Source: Eledone cirrhosa (lineage: Eukaryota; Mollusca; Cephalopoda; Octopoda; Eledonidae). Taken from it: a DNA stretch of 64,000 nt. Every line of letters begins with the position of its first letter. Positions within the stretch are counted from its first letter, which is position 1. The notes beneath the pieces were generated by a model. That model was not told the origin of the DNA and made no database searches. It worked only from the letters and a program-made list of their open reading frames with translations. A program made the translations under genes and the position numbers. The stretch lies in the NCBI GenBank assembly GCA_964016885.1, contig OZ024742.1:15324507-15388506 (forward strand), written 5' to 3'. Of the stretch, positions 8,951-22,400 are shown piece by piece.

Positions 8951-9460
8951 CAAGCTTCTTTGCATCTATCATAAATTGCTGGCCTTTTGCCTAAGTTAGA
9001 AACTATTATTATTAATATTATTATTAGAATCTTTCATATAATAGTTTTTAAAGTTTCTCCTATTAAAACCCATTACAACTTGGGTAATTCATATAAAAAA
9101 AAACAATCCATTTTGGAACTATTTTTGTATAAAACTTATAAAACTATTGCAAATGCTATTTGGTATAACATATAAGGAACATGATATTGCTGCTTCTGAT
9201 GCTTCTGTTCATAGAATATTCTGGTTCAATAGTGTAGGAATGGTGGTTGAATATCTATAGTAGTTGAGGTGATGGTATATTGATAATGGTGTTTGTTGTA
9301 ATTGATGATGGTGGTGGTGGTATTAGGATACTAGGTTGTTAGTATGACTACTAGTGCTAGATCATTCAACCATCATTTCTGCTAATGGACAAGAATTTGA
9401 AAATCAGAAATAAACTTTACTTTCTTTTTTCTTTATCTTTTTATTATTATTTTGTCCGTC
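8951..9460. other. Low-complexity flank
   Basis: The stretch contains ATT-triplet tracts at about 9,004-9,028 and 9,441-9,453, and GGT/GAT-rich low complexity at about 9,236-9,345. The 62-residue frame at 8,987-9,175 is AT-rich translation. No gene is seen. Confidence 0.55.
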
Positions 9461-9465
9461 AGGGC

Positions 9466-9670
9466 AGTGAATTTTCAGAATCAGTAGAGCGTTGGACACC
9501 ATGCTTTGCAGCATAGAGTTACAACCCTTTATGTTCAGATTTCAAATCCCACCAAGATTAACTTTGCCTTTCATCTTTACAAGGTTGATAAAATAAAGCA
9601 CCAGTAATACACTGGGGTTGATTTAATTCACTTTCCCTTCAAATTGCTGGCCTTGTGCCTAAATCAGAAA
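9466..9670 (+). mobile_element. SINE, OR2/OK-like
   Basis: The element runs from CGTCAGGGCAGTGAATTTTC through CATGCTTTGCAGCATAGAGT, TTCAAATCCCACCAAG (B-box region), TTTGCCTTTCATC and GGTTGATAAAATAAAGCACC to GCCTTGTGCCTAAATCAGAA. It is nearly full length and directly followed by another copy in the same orientation. Confidence 0.75.
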
Positions 9671-9671
9671 T

Positions 9672-9850
9672 CATCAGTATCGGTAGAGGGTCAGACGCCA
9701 TGCTTTCTAGCATAGTTATGTCCCTTTATGATCTAAGTTCAAATCCCGCCGAGGTTAACTTTGCCTTTCATCCATACGGGGTCGATAAAATAAAGTACCA
9801 GTAATGTACTGGGTAATTGCTGGCCTTGTGCCAAAAAGTAGAAACAATTA
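9672..9850 (+). mobile_element. SINE, OR2/OK-like, tandem to the previous copy
   Basis: The copy starts within the head (GTATCGGTAGAGGGTCAGAC) with a clear B-box region GTTCAAATCCCGCCGAG. It continues TTTGCCTTTCATCC, ACGGGGTCGATAAAATAAAG, and ends GCCTTGTGCCAAAAAGTAGA. It lacks the AATTCACTTTCCCTTC part present in its neighbour. It is the least decayed copy at the GGGGTCGATAAAATAAAG word. Confidence 0.75.
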
Positions 9851-10024
9851 TGATTTTGCCTATCCTCTCAGTTTTTACAATGAACATCCAGTTGAACACC
9901 CAACTTGTAAATTAATGTGTAAGCTCTTGAATATTGTACAGACACGTGTAGTTTTAACATAACTCCTAAACCAGTGTCACTCAATATGTTACAATGCTGA
10001 ACCTTTCAATTACAGACACAATCT

Positions 10025-10192
10025 ATCTGATGGCCTTTCACACAATTTCCGTTTAGCCAATTTCACTCAAGGCTTGGATCACTCTAAGACTATGATAAAT
10101 ACAGTTGTCCAATATTCCCTGCAAGGGGATCGAACCTGGAACCCCATGATTATGAAGCAAACTTCATAATCACTTATCCATGCCTGTTAATC
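10025..10192 (-). mobile_element. tRNA-derived SINE, minus strand
   Basis: On the minus strand the head reads GGCATGGATAAGTGATTATG (A-box region), then GGTTCCAGGTTCGATCCCC, which contains a perfect B box. The body continues towards lower coordinates past TGATCCAAGCCTTGAGTG. No tRNA gene is claimed, since the anticodon arm does not fold as a standard tRNA by eye. Confidence 0.6.
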
Positions 10193-10640
10193 CTCTGCAT
10201 CATAAAGAGGTGACTTAGTCATTAGAGTGTTAGTATTATTTTGTCCTCCAACTCAGTTTGTGTAATTTTGACAACCCCTCATTACACTACTTCTGTGTAT
10301 TTATCATCCCCTAAGTCAATAAAACATTTATGAGTAGCATTCTTGACTGAGTCAAAAGTAACCAGCATTAGACTCATTACTACAAAATACACAACACAAC
10401 AACTTTTAAATCCATTTCCCCTTATTAAAGTATTGGTTTGCCTTGTAAACCCCCATGGAAGTCTTAATATACCTCATGGGTCCTTTTTGAAGCGATGTTT
10501 TAAAGCTGGATGGCCCTCCCATGTTAGTTACCTCTTATAACACACAGAGGTATAGTATATCTATTTTAACCTGGGTATATACAGATGCCCTGCTACAAAA
10601 TGAACAGTTAATATATAATCTACACAAATAACCTGCCCAC
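10193..10640. other. Unassigned flank
   Basis: No recognisable gene. The 65-residue frame at 10,343-10,540 has an ordinary-looking composition, but it has no Kozak or splice support, no family resemblance that I recognise, and lies among decayed repeats. Confidence 0.4.
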
Positions 10641-10999
10641 AACTTCTCTTCGTTTCTAATGGTTTTTATTTTACTTTTTCTTTAAATTAAATATTTTATA
10701 TTTCTGATGCTTATTTTTTTTTTACAGATTAAATGTGTTTTTTTTAAATTAATTTTTCTGTTTTTATCTTTTTAATGATTAATTTTGTTTTAATTTGATT
10801 TCTTATATTTTATGATGTTTGTGATATAATTAGAGAGAGAGAGAGTGACTTAAAGGAATTAATGAGAGAGAGAGAGAGACTTAAAGGAATTAATCCTTTA
10901 TTGATCTTTTCTTTGTCTACATTTGTCCCCCTTTTTTAATATATAATTCTTTTATTTTACCTTTATAAACCCTTCACTCCTGTATTTTGCTATTTTGGT
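10641..10999. repeat. T-rich stretch and GA duplication before the satellite
   Basis: About 10,660-10,810 is strongly T-rich. At 10,831-10,894 a (GA)n tract plus CTTAAAGGAATTAAT occurs twice in tandem. The last non-satellite bases are TGCTATTTTGGT, after which the 31-bp array starts without a transition zone. Confidence 0.8.
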
Positions 11000-13900
11000 C
11001 CACTCTACCAATGTAGGATGTCCACTAGTTCCACTCTACCAATGTAGGATGTCCACTAGTTCCACTCTACCAATGTAGGATGTCCACTAGTTCCACTCTA
11101 CCAATGTAGGATGTCCACTAGTTCCACTCTACCAATGTAGGATGTCCACTAGTTCCACTCAACCAATGTAATATGTCCACTAGTTCCACTCTACCAATGT
11201 AGGATGTCCACTAGTTCCACTCTACCAATGTAATATGTCCACTAGTTCTACTCTACCAATGTAGGATGTCCACTAGTTCCACTCTACCAATGTAATATGT
11301 CCACTAGTTCCACTCTACCAATGTAGGATGTCCACTAGTTCCACTCTACCAATGTAGGATGTCCACTAGTTCCACTCTACCAATGTAATATGTCCACTAG
11401 TTCCACTCTACCAATGTAATATGTCCACTAGTTCCACTCTACCAGTGTAGGATATCCACTAGTTCCACTCTACCAATGTAATATGTCCACTAGTTCCACT
11501 CTACCAATGTAATATGTCCACTAGTTCCACTCTACCAATGTAATATGTCCACTAGTTCCACTCTACCAATGTAGGATGTCTACTAGTTCCACTCTACCAA
11601 TGTAATATGTCCACTAGTTCCACTCTACCAATGTAATATGTCCACTAGTTCCACTCTACCAATGTAGGATGTCCACTAGTTCCACTCTACCAATGTAGGT
11701 TGTCCACTAGTTCCACTCAACCAATGTAATATGTCCACTAGTTCCACTCTACCAATGTAGGATGTCCACTAGTTCCACTCTACCAATGTAATATGTCCAC
11801 TAGTTCCACTCTACCAATGTAGGATGTCCACTAGTTCCACTCTACCAATGTAGGATGTCCACTAGTTCCACTCTACCAATGTAGGTTGTCCACTAGTTCC
11901 ACTCTATACCAATGTAATATGTCAACTAGTTCCACTCTACCAATGTAGGATGTCCACTAGTTCCACTCTACCAATGTAGGATGTCCACTAGTTCCACTCT
12001 ACCAATGTAATATGTCCACTAGTTCCACTCTACGAATGTAATATGTCCACTAGTTCCACTCTACCAATGTAGGATGTCCACTAGTTCCACTCTACCAATG
12101 TAATATGTCCACTAGTTCCACTCTACCAATGTAATATGTCCACTAGTTCCACTCTACCAATGTAATATGTCCACTAGTTCCACTCTACCAATGTAGGATG
12201 TCCACTAGTTCCACTCTACCAATGTAGGATGTTCACTAGTTCCACTCTACCAATGTAATATGTCCACTAGTTCCACTCTACCAGTGTAGGATATCCACTA
12301 GTTCCACTCTACCAATGTAATATGTCCACTAGTTCCACTCTACCAATGTAGGATGTCCACTAGTTCCACTCTACCAATGTAATATGTCCACTAGTTCCAC
12401 TCTACCAATGTAATATGTCCACTAGTTCCACTCTACCAATGTAATATGTCCACTAGTTCCACTCTACCAATGTAGGATGTCCACTAGTTCCACTCTACCA
12501 ATGTAGGATGTTCACTAGTTCCACTCTACCAATGTAATATGTCCACTAGTTCCACTCTACCAGTGTAGGATATCCACTAGTTCCACTCTACCAATGTAAT
12601 ATGTCCACTAGTTCCACTCTACCAATGTAATATGTCCACTAGTTCCACTCTACCAATGTAGGATGTCTACTAGTTCCACTCTACCAATGTAATATGTCCA
12701 CTAGTTCCACTCTACCAATGTAATATGTCCACTAGTTCCACTCTACCAATGTAATATGTCCACTAGTTCCACTCTACCAATGTAATATGTCCACTAGTTC
12801 CACTCTACCAATGTAGGATGTCTACTAGTTCCACTCTACCAATGTAATATGTCCACTAGTTCCACTCTACCAATGTAATATGTCCACTAGTTCCACTCTA
12901 CCAATGTAATATGTCCACTAGTTCCACTCTACCAATGTAGGATGTCCACTAGTTCCACTCTACCAATGTAGGATGTCCACTAGTTCCACTCTACCAATGT
13001 AGGATGTCCACTAGTTCCACTCTACCAATGTAGGATGTCCACTAGTTCCACTCTACCAATGTAGGATGTCCACTAGTTCCACTCTACCAAGGTAGGATGT
13101 CCACTAGTTCCACTCTACCAAGGTAGGATGTCCACTGGTTCCACTCTACCAATGTAGGATGTCCACTAGTTCCACTCTACCAATGTAATATGTCCACTAG
13201 TTCCACTCTACCAATGTAGGATGTCCACTAGTTCCACTCTACCAATGTAGGATGTCCACTGGTTCCACTCTACCAATGTAGGATGTCCACTAGTTCCACT
13301 CTACCAATGTAATATGTCCACTAGTTCCACTCTACCAATGTAATATGTCCACTAGTTCCACTCTACCAATGTAATATGTCCACTAGTTCCACTCTACCAA
13401 TGTAATATGTCCACTAGTTCCACTCTACCAATGTAGGATGTCCACTAGTTCCACTCTACCAATGTAATATGTCCACTAGTTCCACTCTACCAATGTAGGA
13501 TGTCCACTAGTTCCACTCTACCAATGTAGGATGTCCACTAGTTCCACTCTACCAATGTAGGATGTCCACTAGTTCCACTCTACCAAGGCAGGATGTCCAC
13601 TAGTTCCACTCTACCAAGGTAGGATGTCCACTGGTTCCACTCTACCAATGTAGGATGTCCACTAGTTCCACTCTACCAATGTAATATGTCCACTAGTTCC
13701 ACTCTACCAATGTAATATGTCCACTAGTTCCACTCTACCAATGTAAGATGTCCACTAGTTCCACTCTACCAATGTAGGATGTCCACTAGTTCCACTCTAC
13801 CAATGTAGGATGTCCACTGGTTCCACTCTACCAATGTAGGATGTCCACTAGTTCCACTCTACCAATGTAATATGTACACTAGTTCCACTATACCAATGTA

Positions 13901-16900
13901 GGATGTCTACTAGTTCCACTCTACCAATGTAGGATGTCCACTAGTTCCTCTCTACCAATGTAGGATATCCACTAGTTCCACTCTACCAAGTAGGATGTCC
14001 ACTAGTTCCACTCCATCAATGTAATATGTGCACTAGTTCCACTCTACCATGTAGGATGTCCACTAGTTCCACTCTACCAATGTAATATGTCCACTAGTTC
14101 CACTCTACCAATGTAGGATGTCCACTAGTTCCACTCTATCAATGTAGGATGTCCACTAGTTCCACTCTACCAATGTAGGATGTCCACTAGTTCCACTCTA
14201 CCAATGTAGGATGTCCACTAGTTCCACTCTACCAATGTAGGATGGCCACTAGTTCCACTCTACCAATGTAGGATGGCCACTAGTTCCACTCTACCAATGT
14301 AGGATGTCTACTAGTTCCACTCTACCAATGTAATATGTCCACTAGTTCTACTCTACCAATGTAATATGTCCACTAGTTCCACTCTACCAATGTAGGATGT
14401 CCACTAGTTCCACTCTACCAATGTAATATGTCCACTAGTTCCACTCTACCAATGTAATATGTCCACTAGTTCCACTCTACCAATGTAGGATGTCCACTAG
14501 TTCCACTCTACCAATGTAGGATGTCCACTAGTTCCACTCTACCAATGTAATATGTCCACTAGTTCCACTCTACCAATGTAGGATGTCCACTAGTTCCACT
14601 CTACCAATGTAGGATGTCCACTAGTTCCACTCTATCAATGTAGGATGTCCACTAGTTCCACTCTACCAATGTAGGATGTCCACTAGTTCCACTCTACCAA
14701 TGTAGGATGTCCACTAGTTCCACTCTACCAATGTAGGATGTCCACTAGTTCCACTCTACCAATGTAATATGTCCACTAGTTCCACTCTACCAATGTAGGA
14801 TGTCCACTAGTTCCACTCTACCAATGCAATATGTCCACTAGTTCCACTCTACCAATGTAGGATGTCCACTAGTTCCACTCTACCAATGTAATATGTCCAC
14901 TAGTTCCACTCTACCAATGTAATATGTCCACTAGTTCCACTCTACCAACGTAATATATCCACTAGTTCCACTCTACCAATGTAATATGTCCACTAGTTCC
15001 ACTCTACCAATGTAGGATGTCCACTAGTTCCACTGTACCAATGTAATATGTCCACTAGTTCCACTCTACCAATGTAGGATATCCACTAGTTCCACTCTAC
15101 CAATGTAATATGTCCACTAGTTCCACTCTACCAATGTAGGATGTCCACTAGTTCCACTCTACCAATGTAATATGTCCACTAGTTCCACTCTACCAATGTA
15201 ATATGTCCACTAGTTCCACTCTACCAATGTAATATATCCACTAGTTCCACTCTACCAATGTAGGATGTCCACTAGTTCCACTCTACCAATGTAATATGTC
15301 CACTATTTCCACTCTACCAATGTAATATGTCCACTAGTTCCACTCTACCAATGTAGGATGTCCACTAGTTCCACTCTACCAATGTAGGATGTCCACTAGT
15401 TCCACTCAACGATGTAGGATGTCTACTAGTTCCACTCTATCAATTTAGAATTTCCACTAGTTCCACTCTACCAATGTAATATATCCACTAGTTCCACTCT
15501 ACCAATGTAGGATGTCCACTAGTTCCACTCTACCAATGTAATATGTCCACTATTTCCACTCTACCAATGTAATATGTCCACTAGTTCCACTCTACCAATG
15601 TAGGATGTCCACTAGTTCCACTCTACCAATGTAGGATGTCCACTAGTTCCACTCTACCAATGTAGGATGTCCACTAGTTCCACTCTACCAATGTAGGATG
15701 TCCACTAGTTCCACTCTACCAATGTAATATGTCCACTAGTTCCACTCTACCAATGTAATATATCCACTAGTTCCACTCTACCAATGTAGGATGTCCACTA
15801 GTTCCACTCTACCAATGTAATATGTCCACTAGTTCCACTCTACCAATGTAATATGTCCACTAGTTCCACTCTACCAATGTAGGATGTCCACTAGTTCCAC
15901 TCTACCAACGTAGGATATCCACTAGTTCCACTCTACCAATGTAGGATGTCCACTAGTTCCACTCTGCCAATGTAATATGTCCACTAGTTCCACTCTACCA
16001 ATGTAATATGTCCACTAGTTCCACTCTATCAATGTAGGATGTCCACTAGTTCCACTCTACCAATGTAGGATGTCCACTAGTTCCACTCTACCAATGTAAT
16101 ATGTCCACTATTACCACTCTACCAATGTAATATGTCCACTAGTTCCACTCTACCAATGTAGGATGTCCACTAGTTCCACTCTACCAATGTAGGATGTCGA
16201 CTAGTTCCACTCTACCAATGTAGGATGTCCACTAGTTCCACTCAACGATGTAGGATGTCTACTAGTTCCACTCTACCAATGTAATATATCCACTAGTTCC
16301 ACTCTACCAATGTAATATATCCACTAGTTCCACTCTACCAATGTAGGATGTCCACTAGTTCCACTCTACCAATGTAATATGTCCACTAGTTCCACTCTAC
16401 CAATGTAATATGTCCACTAGTTCCACTCTACCAATGTAATATGTCCACTAGTTCCACTCTACCAACGTAGGATATCCACTAGTTCCACTCTACCAATGTA
16501 GGATGTCCACTAGTTCTACTCTACCAATGTAATATTTCCACTAGTTCCACTCTACCAATGTAATATGTCCACTAGTTCCACTCTGCCAATGTAATATGTC
16601 CACTAGTTCCACTCTACCAATGTAATATGTCCACTAGTTCCACTCTATCAATGTAGGATGTCCACTAGTTCCACTCTACCAATGTAATATGTCCACTATT
16701 TCCACTCTACCAATGTAATATGTCCACTATTTCCACTCTACCAATGTAATATGTCCACTAGTTCCACTCTACCAATGTAGGATGTCCACTAGTTCCACTC
16801 TACCAATGTAATATGTCCACTAGTTCCACTCTACCAACGTAGGATATCCACTAGTTCCACTCTACCAATGTAGGATGTCCACTGGTTCCACTCTACCAAT

Positions 16901-19400
16901 GCAATATGTCCACTAGTTCCACTCTACCAATGTAGGATGTCCACTAGTTCCACTCTACCAATGTAATATGTCCACTAGTTCCACTCTACCAACATAGGAT
17001 ATCCACTAGTTCCACTCTACCAATGTAGGATGTCCACTAGTTCCACTCTACCAATGCAATATGTCCACTAGTTCCACTCTACCAATGTAGGATGTCCACT
17101 AGTTCCACTCTACCAATGTAATATGTCCACTAGTTCCACTCTACCAATGTAATATGTCCACTAGTTCCACTCTACCAATGTAGGATGTCCACTAGTTCCA
17201 CTCTACCAACGTAGGATAACCACTAGTTCCACTCTACCAATGTAGGATGTCCACTAGTTCCACTCTACCAATGTAATATGTCCACTAGTTCCACTCTACC
17301 AATGTAATATGTCCACTAGTTCCACTCTGCCAATGTAATATGTCCACTAGTTCCACTCTACCAATGTAATATGTCCTACTAGTTCCACTCTATCAATGTA
17401 GGATGTCCACTAGTTCCACTCTACCAATGTAGGATGTCCACTAGTTCCACTCTACCAATGTAGGATGTCCACTAGTTCCACTCTACCAATGTAGGATGTC
17501 CACTAGTTCCACTCTACCAATGTAATATGTCCACTAGTTCCACTCTACCAATGTAATATGTCCACTAGTTCCACTCTACCAATGTAATATGTCCACTAGT
17601 TCCACTCTACCAATGTAGGATGTCCACTAGTTCCACTCTACCAATGTAGGATGTCCACTAGTTCCACTCTACCAATGTAGGATGTCCATTAGTTCCACTC
17701 TACCAGTGTAATATGTCCACTAGTTCCACTCTACCAATGTAATATGTCCACTAGTTCCACTCTACCAATGTAATATGTCCACTAGTTCCACTCTACCAAT
17801 GTAGGATGTCCACTAGTTCCACTCTACCAATGTAATATGTCCACTAGTTCCACTCTACCAATGTAATATGTCCACTAGTTCCACTCTACCAGTGTAATAT
17901 GTCTACTAGTTCCACTCTACCAATGTAATAAGTCCACTAGTTCCACTCTACCAATGTAGGATGTCCACTAGTTCAACTCTATCAATGTAGGATGTCCACT
18001 AGTTCCACTCTACCAATGTAGGATGTCCACTAGTTCCACTCTACCAATGTAGGATATGCACTAGTTCCACTCTACCAATGTAGGATGTCCACTAGTTCCA
18101 CTCTACCAATGTAATATGTCCACTAGTTCCACTCTACCAATGTAGGATGTCCACTAGTTCCACTCTACCAATGTAGGATATCCACTAGTTCCACTCTACC
18201 AATGTAGGATGTCCACTAGTTCCACTCTACCAATGTAGGATGTCCACTAGTTCCACTCTACCAATGTAGGATGTCCACTAGTTCCACTCTACCAATGTAA
18301 TATGTCCACTACTTCCACTCTACCAATGTAGGATGTCCACTAGTTCCACTCTACCAATGTAGGATGTCCACTAGTTCCACTCTACCAATGTAGGATGTCC
18401 ACTAGTTCCACTCTACCAATGTATGATGTCCTCTAGTTCCACTCCATCAATGTAATATGTCCACTAGTTCCACTCTACCATGTAGGATGTCCACTAGTTC
18501 CACTCTACCAATGTAATATGTCCACTAGTTCCACTCTACCAATGTAGGATGTCCACTAGTTCCACTCTATCAATGTAGGATGTCCACTAGTTCCACTCTA
18601 CCAATGTAGGATGTCCACTAGTTCAACTCTATCAATGTAGGATGTCCACTAGTTCCACTCTACCAATGTAGGATGTCCACTAGTTCCACTCTACCAATGT
18701 AGGATATGCACTAGTTCCACTCTACCAATGTAGGATGTCCACTAGTTCCACTCTACCAATGTAATATGTCCACTAGTTCCACTCTACCAATGTAGGATGT
18801 CCACTAGTTCCACTCTACCAATGTAGGATATCCACTAGTTCCACTCTACCAATGTAGGATGTCCACTAGTTCCACTCTACCAATGTAGGATGTCCACTAG
18901 TTCCACTCTACCAATGTAGGATGTCCACTAGTTCCACTCTACCAATGTAATATGTCCACTAGTTCCACTCTACCAATGTAGGATGTCCACTAGTTCCACT
19001 CTACCAATGTAGGATGTCCACTAGTTCCACTCTACCAATGTATGATGTCCTCTAGTTCCACTCCATCAATGTAATATGTCCACTAGTTCCACTCTACCAT
19101 GTAGGATGTCCACTAGTTCCACTCTACCAATGTAATATGTCCACTAGTTCCACTCTACCAATGTAGGATGTCCTCTAGTTCCACTCTATCAATGTAATAT
19201 GTCCACTAGTTCCACTCTACCATGTAGGATGTCCACTAGTTCCACTCTACCAATGTAATATGTCCACTAGTTCCACTCTACCAATGTAGGATGTCCACTA
19301 GTTCCACTCTACCAATGTAATATGTCCACTAGTTCCACTCTACCAATGTAGGATGTCCACTAGTTCCACTCTACCAATGTAGGATGTCTACTAGTTCCAC
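11000..19400. repeat. Satellite domain I: short local duplications
   Basis: Marker variants repeat at short intervals. CCAGTGTAGGATATCC is at about 11,442, 12,281 and 12,560 (839 and 279 bp apart). The CTGGTT mark is at 13,135 and 13,631 (496 bp = 16 monomers). CTCAACGATG is at 15,405 and 16,241 (836 bp). The CCAACGTAGG/CCAACATAGG pair is at 16,831 and 16,986 (155 bp = 5 monomers). GTTCAACTCT is at 17,971 and 18,621 (650 bp). The array begins with five identical GG-form monomers. Confidence 0.85.
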
Positions 19401-22400
19401 TCTACCAATGTAGGATGTCCACTAGTTCCACTCTACCAATGTAGGATGTCCACTAGTTCCACTCTACCAATGTAGGATGTCCACTAGTTCCACTCTACCA
19501 ATGTAATATGTCTACTAGTTCCACTCTACCAATGTAATATGTCCACTAGTTCCACTCTACCAATGTAATATGTCCACTAGTTCCACTCTACCAATGTAGG
19601 ATGTCCACTAGTTCCACTCTACCAATGTAGGATGTCCACTAGTTCCACTCTACCAATGTAATATGTCCACTAGTTCCACTCTACCAATGTAGGATGTCCA
19701 CTAGTTCCACTCTACCAATGTAGGATGTCCACTAGTTCCACTCTACCAAGTAGGATGTCCTCTAGTTCCACTCCATCAATGTAATATGTCCACTAGTTCC
19801 ACTCTACCATGTAGGATGTCCACTAGTTCCACTCTACCAATGTAATATGTCCACTAGTTCCACTCTACCAATGTAGGATGTCCACTAGTTCCACTCTATC
19901 AATGTAGGATGTCCACTAGTTCCACTCTACCAATGTAATATGTCCACTAGTTCCACTCTACCAATGTAGGATGTCCACTAGTTCCACTCTACCAATGTAA
20001 TATGTCCACTAGTTCCACTCTACCAATGTAATATGTCCACTAGTTCCACTCTACCAATGTAGGATGTCCACTAGTTCCACTCTACCAATGTAGGATGTCC
20101 ACTAGTTCCACTCTACCAATGTAATATGTCCACTAGTTCCACTCTACCAATGTAATATGTCCACTAGTTCCACTCTACCAATGTAGGATGTCCACTAGTT
20201 CCACTCTACCAATGTAGGATGTCCACTAGTTCCACTCTACCAATGTAATATGTCCACTAGTTCCACTCTACCAATGTAGGATGTCCACTAGTTCCACTCT
20301 ACCAATGTAGGATGTCCACTAGTTCCACTCTACCAATGGAGGATGTCCACTAGTTCCACTCTACCAATGTAATATGTCCACTAGTTCCACACTACCAATG
20401 TAGCATGTCCACTAGTTCCACTCTACCAATGTAATATGTCCACTAGTTCCACTCTACCAATGTAGGATGTCCACTAGTTCCACTCTACCAATGTAGGATG
20501 TCCACTAGTTCCACTCTACCAATGTAATATGTCCACTAGTTCCACTCTACCAATGTAGGATGTCCACTAGTTCCACTGTACCAATGTAATATGTCCACTA
20601 GTTCCACTCTACCAATGTAGGATATCCACTAGTTCCACTCTACCAATGTAATATGTCCACTAGTTCCACTCTACCAATGTAGGATATCCACTAGTTCCAC
20701 TCTACCAATGTAATATGTCCACTAGTTCCACTCTACCAATGTAGGATGTCCACTAGTTCCACTCTACCAATGTAATATGTCCACTAGTTCCACTCTACCA
20801 ATGTAATATGCCCACTAGTTCCACTCTACCAATGTAATATATCCACTAGTTCCACTCTACCAATGTAGGATGTCCACTAGTTCCACTCTACCAATGTAAT
20901 ATGTCCACTATTTCCACTCTACCAATGTAATATGTCCACTAGTTCCACTCTACCAATGTAGGATGTCCACTAGTTCCACTCTACCAATGTAGGATGTCCA
21001 CTAGTTCCACTCAACGATGTAGGATGTCTACTAGTTCCACTCTATCAATTTAGGATTTCCACTAGTTCCACTCTACCAATGTAGGATGTCCACTAGTTCC
21101 ACTCTACCAATGTAATATGTCCACTATTTCCACTCTACCAATGTAATATGTCCACTAGTTCCACTCTACCAATGTAGGATGTCCACTAGTTCCACTCTAC
21201 CAATGTAGGATGTCCACTAGTTCCACTCTACCAATGTAGGATGTCCACTAGTTCCACTCTACCAATGAAGGATGTCCACTAGTTCCACTCTACCAATGTA
21301 GGATGTCCACTAGTTCCACTCTACCGATGTAATATGTCCACTAGTTCCACTCTACCAATGTAATATGTCCACTAGTTCCACTCTACCAATGTAATATATC
21401 CACTAGTTCCACTCTACCAATGTAGGATGTCCACTAGTTCCACTCTACCAATGTAATATGTCCACTAGTTCCACTCTACCAATGTAATATGTCCACTAGT
21501 TCCACTCTACCAATGTAGGATGTCCACTAGTTCCACTCTACCAACGTAGGATATCCACTAGTTCCACTCTACCAATGTAGGATGTCCACTAGTTCCACTC
21601 TACCAATGTAATATGTCCACTAGTTCCACTCTACCAATGTAATATGTCCACTAGTTCCACTCTGCCAATGTAATATGTCCACTAGTTCCACTCTACCAAT
21701 GTAATATGTCCACTAGTTCCACTCTATCAATGTAGGATGTCCACTAGTTCCACTCTACCAATGTAGGATGTGCACTAGTTCCACTCTACCAATGTAGGAT
21801 GTCCACTAGTTCCACTCTACCAATGTAGGATGTCCACTAGTTCCACTCTACCAATATAATATGTCCACTAGTTCCACTCTACCAATGTAATATGTCCACT
21901 AGTTCCACTCTACCAATGTAATATGTCCACTAGTTCCACTCTACCAATGTAGGATGTCCACTAGTTCCACTCTACCAATGTAATATGTCCACTAGTTCCA
22001 CTCTACCAATGTAGGATGTCCACTAGTTCCACTGTACCAATGTAATATGTCCACTAGTTCCACTCTACCAATGTAGGATATCCACTAGTTCCACTCTACC
22101 AATGTAATATGTCCACTAGTTCCACTCTACCAATGTAATATATCCACTAGTTCCACTCTACCAATGTAGGATGTCCACTAGTTCCACTCTACCAATGTAG
22201 GATGTCCACTAGTTCCACTCAACAATGTAGGATGTCTACTAGTTCCACTCTATCAATTTAGGATTTCCACTAGTTCCACTCTACCAATGTAATATATCCA
22301 CTAGTTCCACTCTACCAATGTAGGATGTCCACTAGTTCCACTCTACCAATGTAATATGTCCACTAGTTTCACTCTACCAATGTAATATGTCCACTAGTTC

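Noticed and set aside
10343..10540. 65-residue frame with fairly normal composition
   Set aside because: There is no recognisable domain, no splice or start context, and its length is within chance expectation; left uncalled.
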